In this document: in pieces, positions 17,104 to 24,638 of the stretch | Layout of the letters: each line of letters begins with the position of its first letter | Position numbering within the stretch: the first letter of the stretch is position 1 | Assembly: GCA_937951935.1 (NCBI GenBank) | Contig: CALGAM010000264.1 | Span: forward strand, 1-29,725 | Length of the DNA: 29,725 nt | Source: an uncultured Micromonospora sp. | Lineage (GTDB): Bacteria; Actinomycetota; Actinomycetes; Mycobacteriales; Micromonosporaceae | Direction: 5' to 3' | Position numbers and translations under genes: made by a program | The notes under the pieces: generated by a model | Database searches by the model: none | What the model was told of the DNA's origin: nothing | What the model saw: only the letters and a program-made list of their open reading frames with translations

Positions 17104-18648
17104 TCACCAGTGCAGGTTGGCGAACTGGATGTCCACCAGAATCCGCGGCTCCTGCCAGCCCTGCAGCTTCGGGTTGAGCAGGCCGACGCCGCTCTTGGCC
17201 AGCAGCGGAACGATGACCGCGTCCCGCTTGAGCACGTCGCTCGCCTGCTTCATCAGCGCGTCGTACTCCTCGGTGCTGGTCGCCGCGTCCGCCCTGTTCA
17301 TCAGGTCGGTCATCTCCTGGCTGCAGTACGTCGTCCAGCCCATCTTCGAGGGGTCCGGGCAGGCGAACTGCGTGATCGGCGCCGGGTCCGACATGACCGT
17401 TATGCCGAACTGCGGCGGACGGCCCTGGAAGATCAGCTGCGAGTAGCGGGCCAGTTCGAGCGCGTTCCGCTCGATCTTCGCGCCGACGCCCTGGAGCTGC
17501 GCGATGAGCAGGTCGGCCGGCAGGGAGAGGTCCGGTACGTCGCTGAGCGAGGTGAACTCCAGCGGCTCGCCGTTGTAGCCGGCCGCCTTGAGCTCCGCCG
17601 CGGCGGCGTTGGTGTCGAACGGCATCGGGCAGGTCTCGGGGCTCTCCTCCGAGTACCACGACGTGTTCGACAGGCCGTAGCCGCAGGTGGCCTTGGCGCC
17701 CCACGGCGCGTTGAAGGCGTCGATGAACTGCTGCCGGTCGAACGCCTTCGCCAGCGCCCTGCGCAGCGCCGGGTTGTTGTACGGGGCCTTCGTGGTGTTG
17801 AAGGTGACGTACAGCATCTCACCCACCTGGGGGTAGGTGATGAGCTTGAAGTCCTTGTCGAAGCCCTGGGTCGTCAGGCGCTCCCACATGTCGATGGTGA
17901 TGACGGGCCAGCCGTCGGCCTCGCCGGCGCGCAACGCGTTCAGCGCGGCGGTGCCGTCGGGGATGATCCGTACCTCGACCTCCTTGATGCTCGGCTGCTC
18001 GCCCCAGTAGTTGGGGTTGGCCGAGAAGGTGAGCTTGGAGTCCGTCACGTACTGGTCGAGGACGTACGGGCCGGTGCCGATCGGCTTGGTCGCGATGGTG
18101 CCCGCCTCGGCCTCCGGTTGGATGAGCCCGGACATGCCGCCCATGCCCCGGAAGAACGACTGGCTGGGGCGGGAGAGCCTGACCGTGACGGTCCTGTCAC
18201 CGGTCGCCTCGATGGACTCGACCGCCTCGTACGGTGCCTTGTACGTCGCGATCGGGCTGTTCTGCATCGTCTTCAGCGAGTAGACGACGTCGTTGGCGGT
18301 GACCGGGGCGCCGTTGGAGAACTTGGCGTCGCGGATGGTGAAGGTGTAGGTCTTCTGGTCCTCGCTGATCTCCCAGGACTCGGCGATCCCCGGCTGGGGC
18401 CTGCCGTCCTGGTCGAGCTTGATCAACGGCTCCACGACGTTGCCGGGCAGCCACAGGATCAGCGCGGTGAGGTTGTTCTTGACGTAGTCCAGCGTCCCCG
18501 GGTCCTGCTGCGCGATGAGGACGAGCTTGTCCTTGCGCGCCGCCGTGCCGGAGGAGTCGCCGCCGTCGCCGCCACAGGCGGCGGTCACCAGGAGCGCGGC
18601 GCTCAGCGCGGCGGCCAGGCCGCCTCTGAGCATCCAGTGCCTTCTCAT
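17104..18648 (-). CDS. ABC transporter substrate-binding lipoprotein, SBP family 5 (DppA/OppA-like)
   Basis: A 514-residue extracytoplasmic solute-binding protein. The start gives a basic MRRH, a hydrophobic core and the lipobox VTAAC with C25 as the lipidated residue, followed by a Gly/Asp/Ser linker. Family 5 motifs include the WEISEDQKTYTFTIRD region, FSNGAPVTANDVVYSL, and PIGTGPYVL about mid-length. The ORF opens at 18672, but ATG 18648 follows GAGAGG and gives a canonical lipoprotein signal, so it is preferred. It captures the substrate outside the cell for the downstream permeases and ATPases. Family 5 ligands range from peptides to sugars and opines, so the ligand is unknown. Confidence 0.92.
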   Translation of the reverse strand: MRRHWMLRGGLAAALSAALLVTAACGGDGGDSSGTAARKDKLVLIAQQDPGTLDYVKNNLTALILWLPGNVVEPLIKLDQDGRPQPGIAESWEISEDQKTYTFTIRDAKFSNGAPVTANDVVYSLKTMQNSPIATYKAPYEAVESIEATGDRTVTVRLSRPSQSFFRGMGGMSGLIQPEAEAGTIATKPIGTGPYVLDQYVTDSKLTFSANPNYWGEQPSIKEVEVRIIPDGTAALNALRAGEADGWPVITIDMWERLTTQGFDKDFKLITYPQVGEMLYVTFNTTKAPYNNPALRRALAKAFDRQQFIDAFNAPWGAKATCGYGLSNTSWYSEESPETCPMPFDTNAAAAELKAAGYNGEPLEFTSLSDVPDLSLPADLLIAQLQGVGAKIERNALELARYSQLIFQGRPPQFGITVMSDPAPITQFACPDPSKMGWTTYCSQEMTDLMNRADAATSTEEYDALMKQASDVLKRDAVIVPLLAKSGVGLLNPKLQGWQEPRILVDIQFANLHW

Positions 18649-18718
18649 ATCTCTGGGACCTCTCGCATCCACACGCGGTCACCGTGCCAGAGGTTCCGCG
18701 CAGTAAAACAGTTAGTTC

Positions 18719-18747
18719 AGTATGTGGATCGCCTTCGTCGGCGTCAA
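18719..18747 (-). promoter_or_regulatory. Putative promoter of the ABC importer operon
   Basis: On the minus strand TTGACG (complement of 18742-18747) is followed after exactly 17 bases by CATACT (complement of 18719-18724). This predicts transcription starting near 18712 and a leader of about 64 bases before ATG 18648. CAGTAAAACAGTTAGTTCAG at 18701-18720, over the start site, is AT-richer than its surroundings and weakly resembles the other operator-like elements but with a 5-base spacer. Confidence 0.55.
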
Positions 18748-18779
18748 GGAGTGTTGCAGCAGGTCAGATTACGTTTGTG

Positions 18780-19778
18780 TTAGAAGTCAGCCGCCAAGAT
18801 CCGCATGTGGAACAGAACGGACCCGGGCACCCGGACCCGCGCCCGGAACAGGCGCCCGGCGTGGGGATCCGCCGCCACGGCGGCGGCGTCCATGCCCTCC
18901 CGGGCGGTCGTGATCAGCATGTCGCGTCCGTCCGGCCCGCCCAGCGCCACGCTCGTGACCTGCGGCGTCGGCACCTCGACGACCGCGGTGACCTGGTCGC
19001 CCACCAGCCGCCACACCTGCCCGGTGCCGTACATGGCAACCCACAGGCCACCCGCACGGTCGACGGCGACGCCATCCGGCAACGCCAGACCCGCCGCGGC
19101 GGATCCCGCGTCGCCGCCGGGTGGCGCCGCGACGGTGCCCGGCGACGCCGTCCCGGCCGCAGCGGCGTCCGGCAGGCGGTTGCCGCGGCGTGACCGCAGG
19201 AGACGACCGGTGCCCGGCTCCACCTCGTGCTCCCACAGACACCGCTCACCCGAGTCGGCGTGCACCATGAGCGTCGGGGAGCGCCAGGCCATCCCGTTGG
19301 AGAGCGTGAAGCCCGTCGCCACGGTACGCACCCGGCCGTCGGTCGCGACGACGTGCAGGGAGCCGGCGCCGCGTGCCCGGTCCGGGTGCACCGAACCGAT
19401 CCAGAGCCGACCGGCCGCGTCGGCGGTGCCGTCGTTGACCAGCCAGCCCGGTGGCAGGTCGATCCGCGACCAGGGCCGGGGCGGCCCGCCGCCGGGGTCG
19501 ACCACCAGCAGGTCGGTGCCGCTGGCCACGACGAGCCGACCGCCGCCCGCCGGATGCGCGAGGCTGAGCCGGCCGCCGGTGCGCAGCACCTCCCGCACCT
19601 CGCGGGCGCCGCCGGCGGTGGTGAGGCCGGCGTCCGCGCCCCAGAGCACGCCCGCGTCCGCGTCCACCCACCACCACGCCCCGTACGCCCAACGCGGGCT
19701 CTCACCGAGGGCGCAGTGGGGCGCGTCGACGGCGACCGCGGCCAGTCGCGCCGGCCGCCTGGCGCCGGGCGCCGTCAC
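18780..19778 (-). CDS. SMP-30/gluconolactonase/LRE-family protein
   Basis: A 332-residue six-bladed beta-propeller of the SMP-30/gluconolactonase family, which hydrolyses aldonolactones or related lactones using one divalent metal. The expected metal ligands are visible: E26 in LGESPRW, N115 in LVNDGTAD, N161 in TLSNGMAW and D235 in ALPDGVAVD. Residues about 200-230 form an Ala/Gly/Pro-rich insertion not expected in the core fold. The GTG start overlaps the RidA stop as GTGA. It is the last gene of the minus-strand enzyme operon, about 30 bases upstream of the importer promoter. Lactonase activity fits with the dehydratase and FAH-family gene in the island, but the substrate is unknown. Confidence 0.85.
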   Translation of the reverse strand: MTAPGARRPARLAAVAVDAPHCALGESPRWAYGAWWWVDADAGVLWGADAGLTTAGGAREVREVLRTGGRLSLAHPAGGGRLVVASGTDLLVVDPGGGPPRPWSRIDLPPGWLVNDGTADAAGRLWIGSVHPDRARGAGSLHVVATDGRVRTVATGFTLSNGMAWRSPTLMVHADSGERCLWEHEVEPGTGRLLRSRRGNRLPDAAAAGTASPGTVAAPPGGDAGSAAAGLALPDGVAVDRAGGLWVAMYGTGQVWRLVGDQVTAVVEVPTPQVTSVALGGPDGRDMLITTAREGMDAAAVAADPHAGRLFRARVRVPGSVLFHMRILAADF

Positions 19779-20158
19779 CGCGCCTTCGGCGCGTACGCGA
19801 CCACGTCGACCTCGAACTTGAGGTTCCCGATACCGCCCGCCACCGTCGTACGGGCCGGCAGCGGCTCGGAGAAGTAGGTCGGGTAGAGCCGGTTGTACTC
19901 GTCGCGGTACGCCATGTCGCCGAGAAACGCCCGTACCTGCACCACGTCGTCCATCGACGCGCCCGCCGCGGCGAGGATCCGCGCGACATTCGTCATGGCG
20001 CGGTCCATCTCGCCGGCGAAGTCGTCCTCGACGTAGGCGCCGGTGTCGTCCACCGACGCCTGGCCGGAGACGAAGACGAGGTCACCGGCGCGTACCGCCG
20101 GCGAGAAGGGCAGGTGGCTGTGCGGAATGTCGCCGCCGACGATGGCTTCACGGGGCAT
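19775..20158 (-). CDS. RidA/YjgF/YER057c/UK114-family protein
   Basis: A 127-residue trimeric RidA-family protein. The family hydrolyses reactive enamine/imine intermediates released by PLP enzymes, or has specialised deaminase roles. FVSGQASVD (29-37) is the family signature. R103 in LPARTTVAGG is the carboxylate-binding arginine of true RidA proteins, and E116 follows at the expected place. AGGGAGGG lies before the ATG. Its location between two hydrolase genes and near three PLP enzymes supports imine disposal in this pathway. Confidence 0.9.
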   Translation of the reverse strand: MPREAIVGGDIPHSHLPFSPAVRAGDLVFVSGQASVDDTGAYVEDDFAGEMDRAMTNVARILAAAGASMDDVVQVRAFLGDMAYRDEYNRLYPTYFSEPLPARTTVAGGIGNLKFEVDVVAYAPKAR

Positions 20159-20188
20159 GGAGACCCTCCCTGTTCACTGGTGCGTCGC

Positions 20189-21691
20189 TCACGGGTACGT
20201 CGCGTCGGGCTCGAACGGGTACATCGGCCGCCGTCGGTGCCGGTAGCTGAACTCCCGCACCGACAGCCGGGTCACCCCGGGGGTGTCGACGACGATGTGT
20301 CCCGCGCACACGTCGGCGTAGCCGGCCCGGGGGCCGTTGACGCCCTTGGCGACGATCGCCCGGAACGACACCGGGTCCAGACCCACGGCACGCAACTGGT
20401 ACGGGGTGATCGGCTGCACCAGCTTGGAGGTGAGCACGACGGTGATGCCCTCGTCGGTGCGCAGCGCCACCATCGGGCCGGCGTCGAAGAAGCGCAGCCC
20501 GCCGTGCGCCATCGTCGGCTCCTCGTAGCGCCCGTCGGAGCGCCCCACCAGGACAGCCTCCAGCGGCACCGGGCGACCGTCCTGTTCCACCGACCGGCCG
20601 CCGACCTCGACGCGGACCCGCTGTCCGAGCGGAACCCCGGCGAGCCCGGCGACGGTCTCGGGGTCGAGCAGCACGGTGACCAGGCCGGCGACCCGACGCC
20701 GGACCGCGGCCGCGAGCAGCACCGTGGAGTCTCCCGGGCCGCCCCCGCCGACGTTGTCGCCGACGTCGAGCACGAGCAGTGGCCGGTCGTCGGCGTGCGC
20801 CTCGATCCGGGCCATGGCCTCGTCGACGGACAGCCCGCCGCCCTGTAGGTCCTCGCGGGCCGCCCAGACGCGCTCGGCCATGGTCCGGGCGACCCGCCGC
20901 GCGGCGGCGGCGCCGTCGCGGTGCGCGGCGATCACCGACATGCCCATCTGCGGCACGTCCGCGTACGGGAAGCCCTCCACGATGCTCACGTCCAGCACGC
21001 CGTCGCCCCGCTCCAGCTCGCGGGCGAGGTCGAGCAGGCCGGCCATCGGCTGCTCGCGGGTGTCCTGCCTGGTGATCGTGACGACCAGGGGAAGCTGTTC
21101 GAGGGCGAGACCCGGCCGGCGCCCGGTGCGGATGATCTCCAGGACCCGGGCCCGGCACTCCAGCCCGCGCTCCCTGGCGTCGACGTGCGGGTTCGTCTGG
21201 TACGGCAGCAGCACGTCGACGGTGCCGACCAGGCGCTGGTCGAGGTTGGCGTGCATGTCCACGACGACGCCGATCGGCACGTCGGGGCCGACCACCGCCC
21301 GCACCCGCGCGGCGATCTCGGCGTCGGCGTCGAGGACGCCCTCGGCGACCGCGGCGCCGTGCAGTCCGAGCAGCACCCCGTCGAACGGGCCGGCCGCGGC
21401 GAGCCGGTCGACCATCTCGCCGACGATGGCCGTGAACGCCTCGGCGGTGATCGCCCCGCACGGATTGATCCAGGCGGCGAGCAGCGGCACGAGCTCGACG
21501 GGGTCCTCGACGTCGCCGCCGTCGACGGGGGCGAGGAAGCCGGCGAAGGTCGCCTGCGAGGTCGCGTAGTGGTCGATCATCTCCGGTCCCCGGTGGATGC
21601 CGCCGTCCTCGTACGTGGCGAGGTCGGCCGGCACCGTCGAGAACGTGTTCGTCTCGTGCCCGAGGCCCAGCACCGCCAGTCGTACCGCCAT
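20189..21691 (-). CDS. M81/MlrC-family metallopeptidase homologue (second copy)
   Basis: A 500-residue MlrC-family zinc hydrolase, clearly diverged from the copy at 3692-5191. Shared hallmarks are GLGHETNTFS (9-18), LLGLHGAAVAEG (107-118), VVDMHANLD (143-151) with D145 and H147, and TNPHVDARERG with H169, then the C-domain VLDVGDNVGGGGPGDST. GGAGG precedes the ATG. The gene sits 15 bases after the threonine-synthase-like gene and 30 bases before RidA in an operon. Two divergent M81 enzymes in one locus suggest two successive or stereochemically different amide cleavages; this is inference. Confidence 0.88.
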   Translation of the reverse strand: MAVRLAVLGLGHETNTFSTVPADLATYEDGGIHRGPEMIDHYATSQATFAGFLAPVDGGDVEDPVELVPLLAAWINPCGAITAEAFTAIVGEMVDRLAAAGPFDGVLLGLHGAAVAEGVLDADAEIAARVRAVVGPDVPIGVVVDMHANLDQRLVGTVDVLLPYQTNPHVDARERGLECRARVLEIIRTGRRPGLALEQLPLVVTITRQDTREQPMAGLLDLARELERGDGVLDVSIVEGFPYADVPQMGMSVIAAHRDGAAAARRVARTMAERVWAAREDLQGGGLSVDEAMARIEAHADDRPLLVLDVGDNVGGGGPGDSTVLLAAAVRRRVAGLVTVLLDPETVAGLAGVPLGQRVRVEVGGRSVEQDGRPVPLEAVLVGRSDGRYEEPTMAHGGLRFFDAGPMVALRTDEGITVVLTSKLVQPITPYQLRAVGLDPVSFRAIVAKGVNGPRAGYADVCAGHIVVDTPGVTRLSVREFSYRHRRRPMYPFEPDATYP

Positions 21692-21706
21692 CGCTCGTCC
21701 CCCTCC

Positions 21707-22735
21707 TCAGCGGCCGACGCCGGCCAGCCAGTCGCGGACCCGCCCCGGCACCTCGTCGATCGTTGTCGGCGCCGGGCGCCGATGCGGGGCGGAGAAGCGC
21801 CCGAGGTCCTTGAGCCCGTGGCCGCTGAGCACCACACAGGGCTCGTCGCGGTCGCCCAGCCGACCGGCGGCGGCGTCCCGGGCCACGGCGGCGAGGGCGA
21901 GCGCGGAGGCGGGCTCCACGAAGATCCCCTCGGTCGTCGCGAGCAGGTCCTGCGCCGCCCAGGCGTCCTCGTCGGGAATCGGGGCGCCCCAGCCCCCGGA
22001 CGAGGTCACCGCCTCCACGGCGAGCGCGCCGTCGGGAGGGACCGGCAACTGGAGACCGGAGATCCGGGTCGACCAGTCGTCGATGCGCGGCTCGGCGATC
22101 TCGCCCGCGACGGCCCGCGCGATCGGCGCGCAGCCCGCGGGCTGGGCCACGACGACCGCCGCGTCGTGTCCGCCGGTACGCAGGCCCCGCGCGGTCGCCA
22201 CCAGGAGGCCACCACCCCCGGTGGGCACGTACACGTGGGTGGCCCGGCCGTGCGCGGCGATCTCCTCGCCGATCGCGTCCGCCCCGCGCATGCCCTCCGG
22301 GTTGTACGCGTGCGCGGTGATGGTGAGCAGCAGGTTCTCCGCCTCGGCGACGGCCCCGAGCCGGGCCATGACGTCGGGTCCCATCTGCGGCATCGACAGC
22401 TGGAGCACGCCGTAGGGCGCGATCGAGGCGAGCTTCTCGGCCGGCGCGTCGGCCAGGACGCAGAGCACCCCGGGCATGCCGGCGCGGGCGCCGTACGCGC
22501 TCATCGCCGCCCCACCGTTGCCGGACGAGGTCGCGATCCAGCCACGCCGGCCCTCGCGGACCGCGACCGTCAGGCTGGCCGCGGCGATCCGGTCCTTGTA
22601 CGACCCGGTCGGGTTGAGGTACTCCGCCTTGGCCCAGAGGGCGCCCAACCCCCACCGCCGTGCGAGCCGGGGCAGCGCGACCATCGGGGTGTTCCCCTCG
22701 CCCATCGAGATCGTCGGATCGATCCTGGTGGTCAT
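21707..22735 (-). CDS. Threonine synthase-like PLP enzyme (fold type II)
   Basis: A 342-residue tryptophan-synthase-beta-fold PLP enzyme. EYLNPTGSYKDR (38-49) contains the cofactor lysine K47, TSSGNGG (69-75) binds the substrate carboxylate, and PTGGGGL (171-177) holds the PLP phosphate. The family covers threonine synthase, threonine/serine dehydratases, diaminopropionate-lyase-like and beta-hydroxyaspartate dehydratases. Housekeeping threonine synthase is unlikely: there is no homoserine kinase or dehydrogenase neighbour, and the gene is embedded between a deacylase and an M81 hydrolase. The ATG overlaps the deacylase stop as ATGA. A beta-elimination or beta-replacement on an amino acid released by that deacylase is plausible. 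Confidence 0.85.
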   Translation of the reverse strand: MTTRIDPTISMGEGNTPMVALPRLARRWGLGALWAKAEYLNPTGSYKDRIAAASLTVAVREGRRGWIATSSGNGGAAMSAYGARAGMPGVLCVLADAPAEKLASIAPYGVLQLSMPQMGPDVMARLGAVAEAENLLLTITAHAYNPEGMRGADAIGEEIAAHGRATHVYVPTGGGGLLVATARGLRTGGHDAAVVVAQPAGCAPIARAVAGEIAEPRIDDWSTRISGLQLPVPPDGALAVEAVTSSGGWGAPIPDEDAWAAQDLLATTEGIFVEPASALALAAVARDAAAGRLGDRDEPCVVLSGHGLKDLGRFSAPHRRPAPTTIDEVPGRVRDWLAGVGR

Positions 22736-23640
22736 CGCACCACCTCCGCGACGATCGCCACGGTGTCGCCGGGGGCCACCCGGGCGCGCCGGCGCAGCAG
22801 CATCACCACACCGTCGTGCGGGCTGGACACGGTGGCGAGCGGCGTGCCGTACCCGTCGACGATCTCGCCCAGCGGGTCACCGGCGGCCACCTGCTCGCCG
22901 ACCTCCACCGCGGTGACCAGGTATCCGCCGGCGGCGGCCACGATGCCGCCGTCGGTGTCGCCGTCGCCCCGCACGACCACCGAGGCAGACGCCGCTGGGG
23001 CCGCCGCCGTCATGCCGAGGTGGTGCAGGACACGGAGGACGCCGTCGACGTAGCAGTCGAGGTCGCGCCGGCGGACCTGGCCACCGCCGTGTCCCTCGAC
23101 GTAGATCGAGGGGACGCCGTGCGCGGCGGCGGCGGACAGCGACCGGCCCGGTGCCAGGACCGGGTGCTGCCAGAGGAACGGTGCGCCGAAGGCGGCGGCC
23201 GCGGCGGCCGAGCGGGCGCAGACCGGACCGTCGCCGGCGTGGTAGCCGACCAGGAGCGGCATGTCGAACCCCTCGCCGGCCGAGTGCAGGTCGATCAGCA
23301 GGTCGGCGCCCGCGATCAGCCGGGAGGTCAGGAAGGCGGCGACACGCTCGGTCGGGGTACCGTCGTCGGCGCCGGGGAAGACCCGTGCGAGGTTCTGACC
23401 GTCCAGCGGGCTGGACCGGGTGACCGCCTGCCAGGCCGCGGGATGTGCCGGGGCGGCGATCCGGACGACGCCGGCGAGCCCGGCGGGGTCGAGCAACCGG
23501 GCGACCCGCCGGGCGGCGAGCACGCCCTCGAGCTCGTCGCCGTGCACCCCGCCGAGGATCGCGACGGTGGGGCCGGAGGATCGTCCCGTCACCTCGACGA
23601 CATCGGGCAGACCGGTCGTACCTGGTAGCGCGTCGGTCAT
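22732..23640 (-). CDS. Succinylglutamate desuccinylase/aspartoacylase-family deacylase
   Basis: A 302-residue zinc carboxypeptidase-fold amidase of the AspA/AstE/DoeB group, which removes acyl groups from N-acyl amino acids. GGVHGDELEG (30-39) provides H33 and E36, DGQNLARVFPG (80-90) supplies the Asn/Arg substrate residues, IDLHSAGEG (116-124) provides H119, and IYVEGHGGG carries the catalytic glutamate E182. A lipoyl-like C-terminal beta-barrel (VGEQVAAGDPLGEIVDGYG...) follows. The ORF opens at 23691, but ATG 23640 with an upstream GGAGG fits better and leaves the operator-like sites untranslated. It is the first gene of the enzyme operon divergent from the IclR gene. Confidence 0.87.
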   Translation of the reverse strand: MTDALPGTTGLPDVVEVTGRSSGPTVAILGGVHGDELEGVLAARRVARLLDPAGLAGVVRIAAPAHPAAWQAVTRSSPLDGQNLARVFPGADDGTPTERVAAFLTSRLIAGADLLIDLHSAGEGFDMPLLVGYHAGDGPVCARSAAAAAAFGAPFLWQHPVLAPGRSLSAAAAHGVPSIYVEGHGGGQVRRRDLDCYVDGVLRVLHHLGMTAAAPAASASVVVRGDGDTDGGIVAAAGGYLVTAVEVGEQVAAGDPLGEIVDGYGTPLATVSSPHDGVVMLLRRRARVAPGDTVAIVAEVVR

Positions 23641-23684
23641 AGCGGTCCCGTCCTCCGCCCGGCTGCGCACGTGTTCCACACGCA

Positions 23685-23698
23685 GAAACAACAGTTTC
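23685..23698. promoter_or_regulatory. Operator-like inverted repeat GAAAC-AACA-GTTTC
   Basis: A perfect 5+5 inverted repeat with 4-base spacer between the divergent enzyme operon and the IclR gene. A second palindrome, CGTGT-TCC-ACACG, lies beside it at 23670-23682. The site is downstream of the predicted -10 of the minus-strand promoter, consistent with roadblock-type repression. It is the best example of the element also seen at 2541, 5219 and, more loosely, 7391. Confidence 0.5.
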
Positions 23699-23706
23699 AG
23701 AGCGCG

Positions 23707-23742
23707 ATGCTAGCGTACGGGCTTGCGGGCCTGACAAGCCCG
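23707..23742 (-). promoter_or_regulatory. Putative promoter with nested inverted repeat, enzyme operon
   Basis: On the minus strand TTGTCA (complement of 23732-23737) and TAGCAT (complement of 23707-23712) are separated by 19 bases. Overlapping the spacer are CGGGCTTG (23718-23725) and CAAGCCCG (23735-23742), a perfect 8-bp inverted repeat, with a second GCGGGC/GCCCGC pair nested inside. The long spacer plus dyad symmetry suggests a regulator site, or alternatively the autoregulatory site of the IclR gene read the other way. Confidence 0.4.
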
Positions 23743-23848
23743 CAGGCGGTCGATGCACGGCTGATTGCCGGGCGTCCCTGCCCTACGATGGTGGCCACCG
23801 ATTCCCGGCGTCTCCGGGCGCCGGTCCCGCTGGAACAGGGGACAGACA

Positions 23849-24616
23849 GTGACACTGGAGCAGACCGAGGCGCCCGCCTATCCCCTACGCGCTGTCGATC
23901 GGGTCTGCGACATCCTGGACATCCTGGCCAACTCCCCCGAGGGTGTCTCGCTGACCGCGGTCGCCGAGGGAGCCGACCTACCGAAGAGCTCCGCCTTCCG
24001 CTACCTGACCGCGCTGGAGGCGCGGCACTACGTCGAACGCGACCCCCGCAGCGGCTTCTACCGCCTCGGCCTGGCGTTCCGGCCGCAGAACACCCACGCC
24101 GCCGAGCGTCTGACCGCCCTGGCCAGACCGGCGTTGGAGAAGCTCCGCGACCAACTCCGCGAGACCACCAACCTCGGCGTGCTGGACGGCGCCTACATCA
24201 TCCACACGGTCGTGGCCGAGTCGCCGCAGATGATGCGCCTGGCGGCCCGGGTGGGCGAGCGGGGCTACGTGCACTCGACGGCGCTCGGCAAGGCGATCTG
24301 CGCGAACCTGCCCGAGGACCGGGTACGGTCGATCCTCGCCGCGGCGGGAATGCCCCGTTTCACCGACGCGACGATCACCGACCCCGACGCCTATCTGGCG
24401 GAGTTGGACCGTGTCCGTGCCAACGGCTACGGCCTCGACGACGCGGAGAACCAGCCGGCGGGCCGCTGCGTCGCCGTGGCGGTCGAGGGCGTCGGTCTCC
24501 CCGCCGGCATCAGCGTCAGCGCCCCGGCCGACCGTTTCCCGCCGGAACGCACCGACGAGATCGTCGCCCAGCTCCGCAGGGTCGCCCGATCGCTGACCCG
24601 GCAGATGCGCGCCTGA
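23849..24616 (+). CDS. IclR-family transcriptional regulator
   Basis: A 255-residue regulator. The N-terminal winged helix-turn-helix spans about residues 10-75: AVDRVCDILDILANSPEGVSL, then AVAEGADLPKSSAFRYLTAL with the recognition helix, then a wing ending in FYRLG. The C-terminal IclR effector domain follows, with LARPALEKLRDQL, the VHSTALGKAICA segment and a GISVSAP strand near the end. It binds a small molecule to control DNA binding. The GTG at 23849 follows AGGGGA and matches the usual N-terminal length; the ORF to 23765 lacks similarity. It is divergent from the deacylase operon and is the only regulator seen in the island, so it is the natural candidate for the shared operator-like sites. 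Confidence 0.9.
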   Translation: MTLEQTEAPAYPLRAVDRVCDILDILANSPEGVSLTAVAEGADLPKSSAFRYLTALEARHYVERDPRSGFYRLGLAFRPQNTHAAERLTALARPALEKLRDQLRETTNLGVLDGAYIIHTVVAESPQMMRLAARVGERGYVHSTALGKAICANLPEDRVRSILAAAGMPRFTDATITDPDAYLAELDRVRANGYGLDDAENQPAGRCVAVAVEGVGLPAGISVSAPADRFPPERTDEIVAQLRRVARSLTRQMRA

Positions 24617-24638
24617 CCCCGGTCGCCGGCCCCGGGCG

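Noticed and set aside
18701..18720. Fifth full copy of the operator-like element at the importer promoter
   Set aside because: CAGTAAAACAGTTAGTTCAG has only partial similarity and a 5-base spacer; noted under the promoter but not called as a site.
20148..22655. Minus-strand 835-codon open frame
   Set aside because: It is a shifted frame across the M81 and threonine-synthase-like genes; only the true frames show family motifs.
21707..23640. Ectoine/hydroxyectoine degradation (DoeB-like deacylase plus EutB-like PLP enzyme)
   Set aside because: No ectoine hydrolase, cyclodeaminase or typical Eut/Doe partners are visible, so the resemblance is only at family level.
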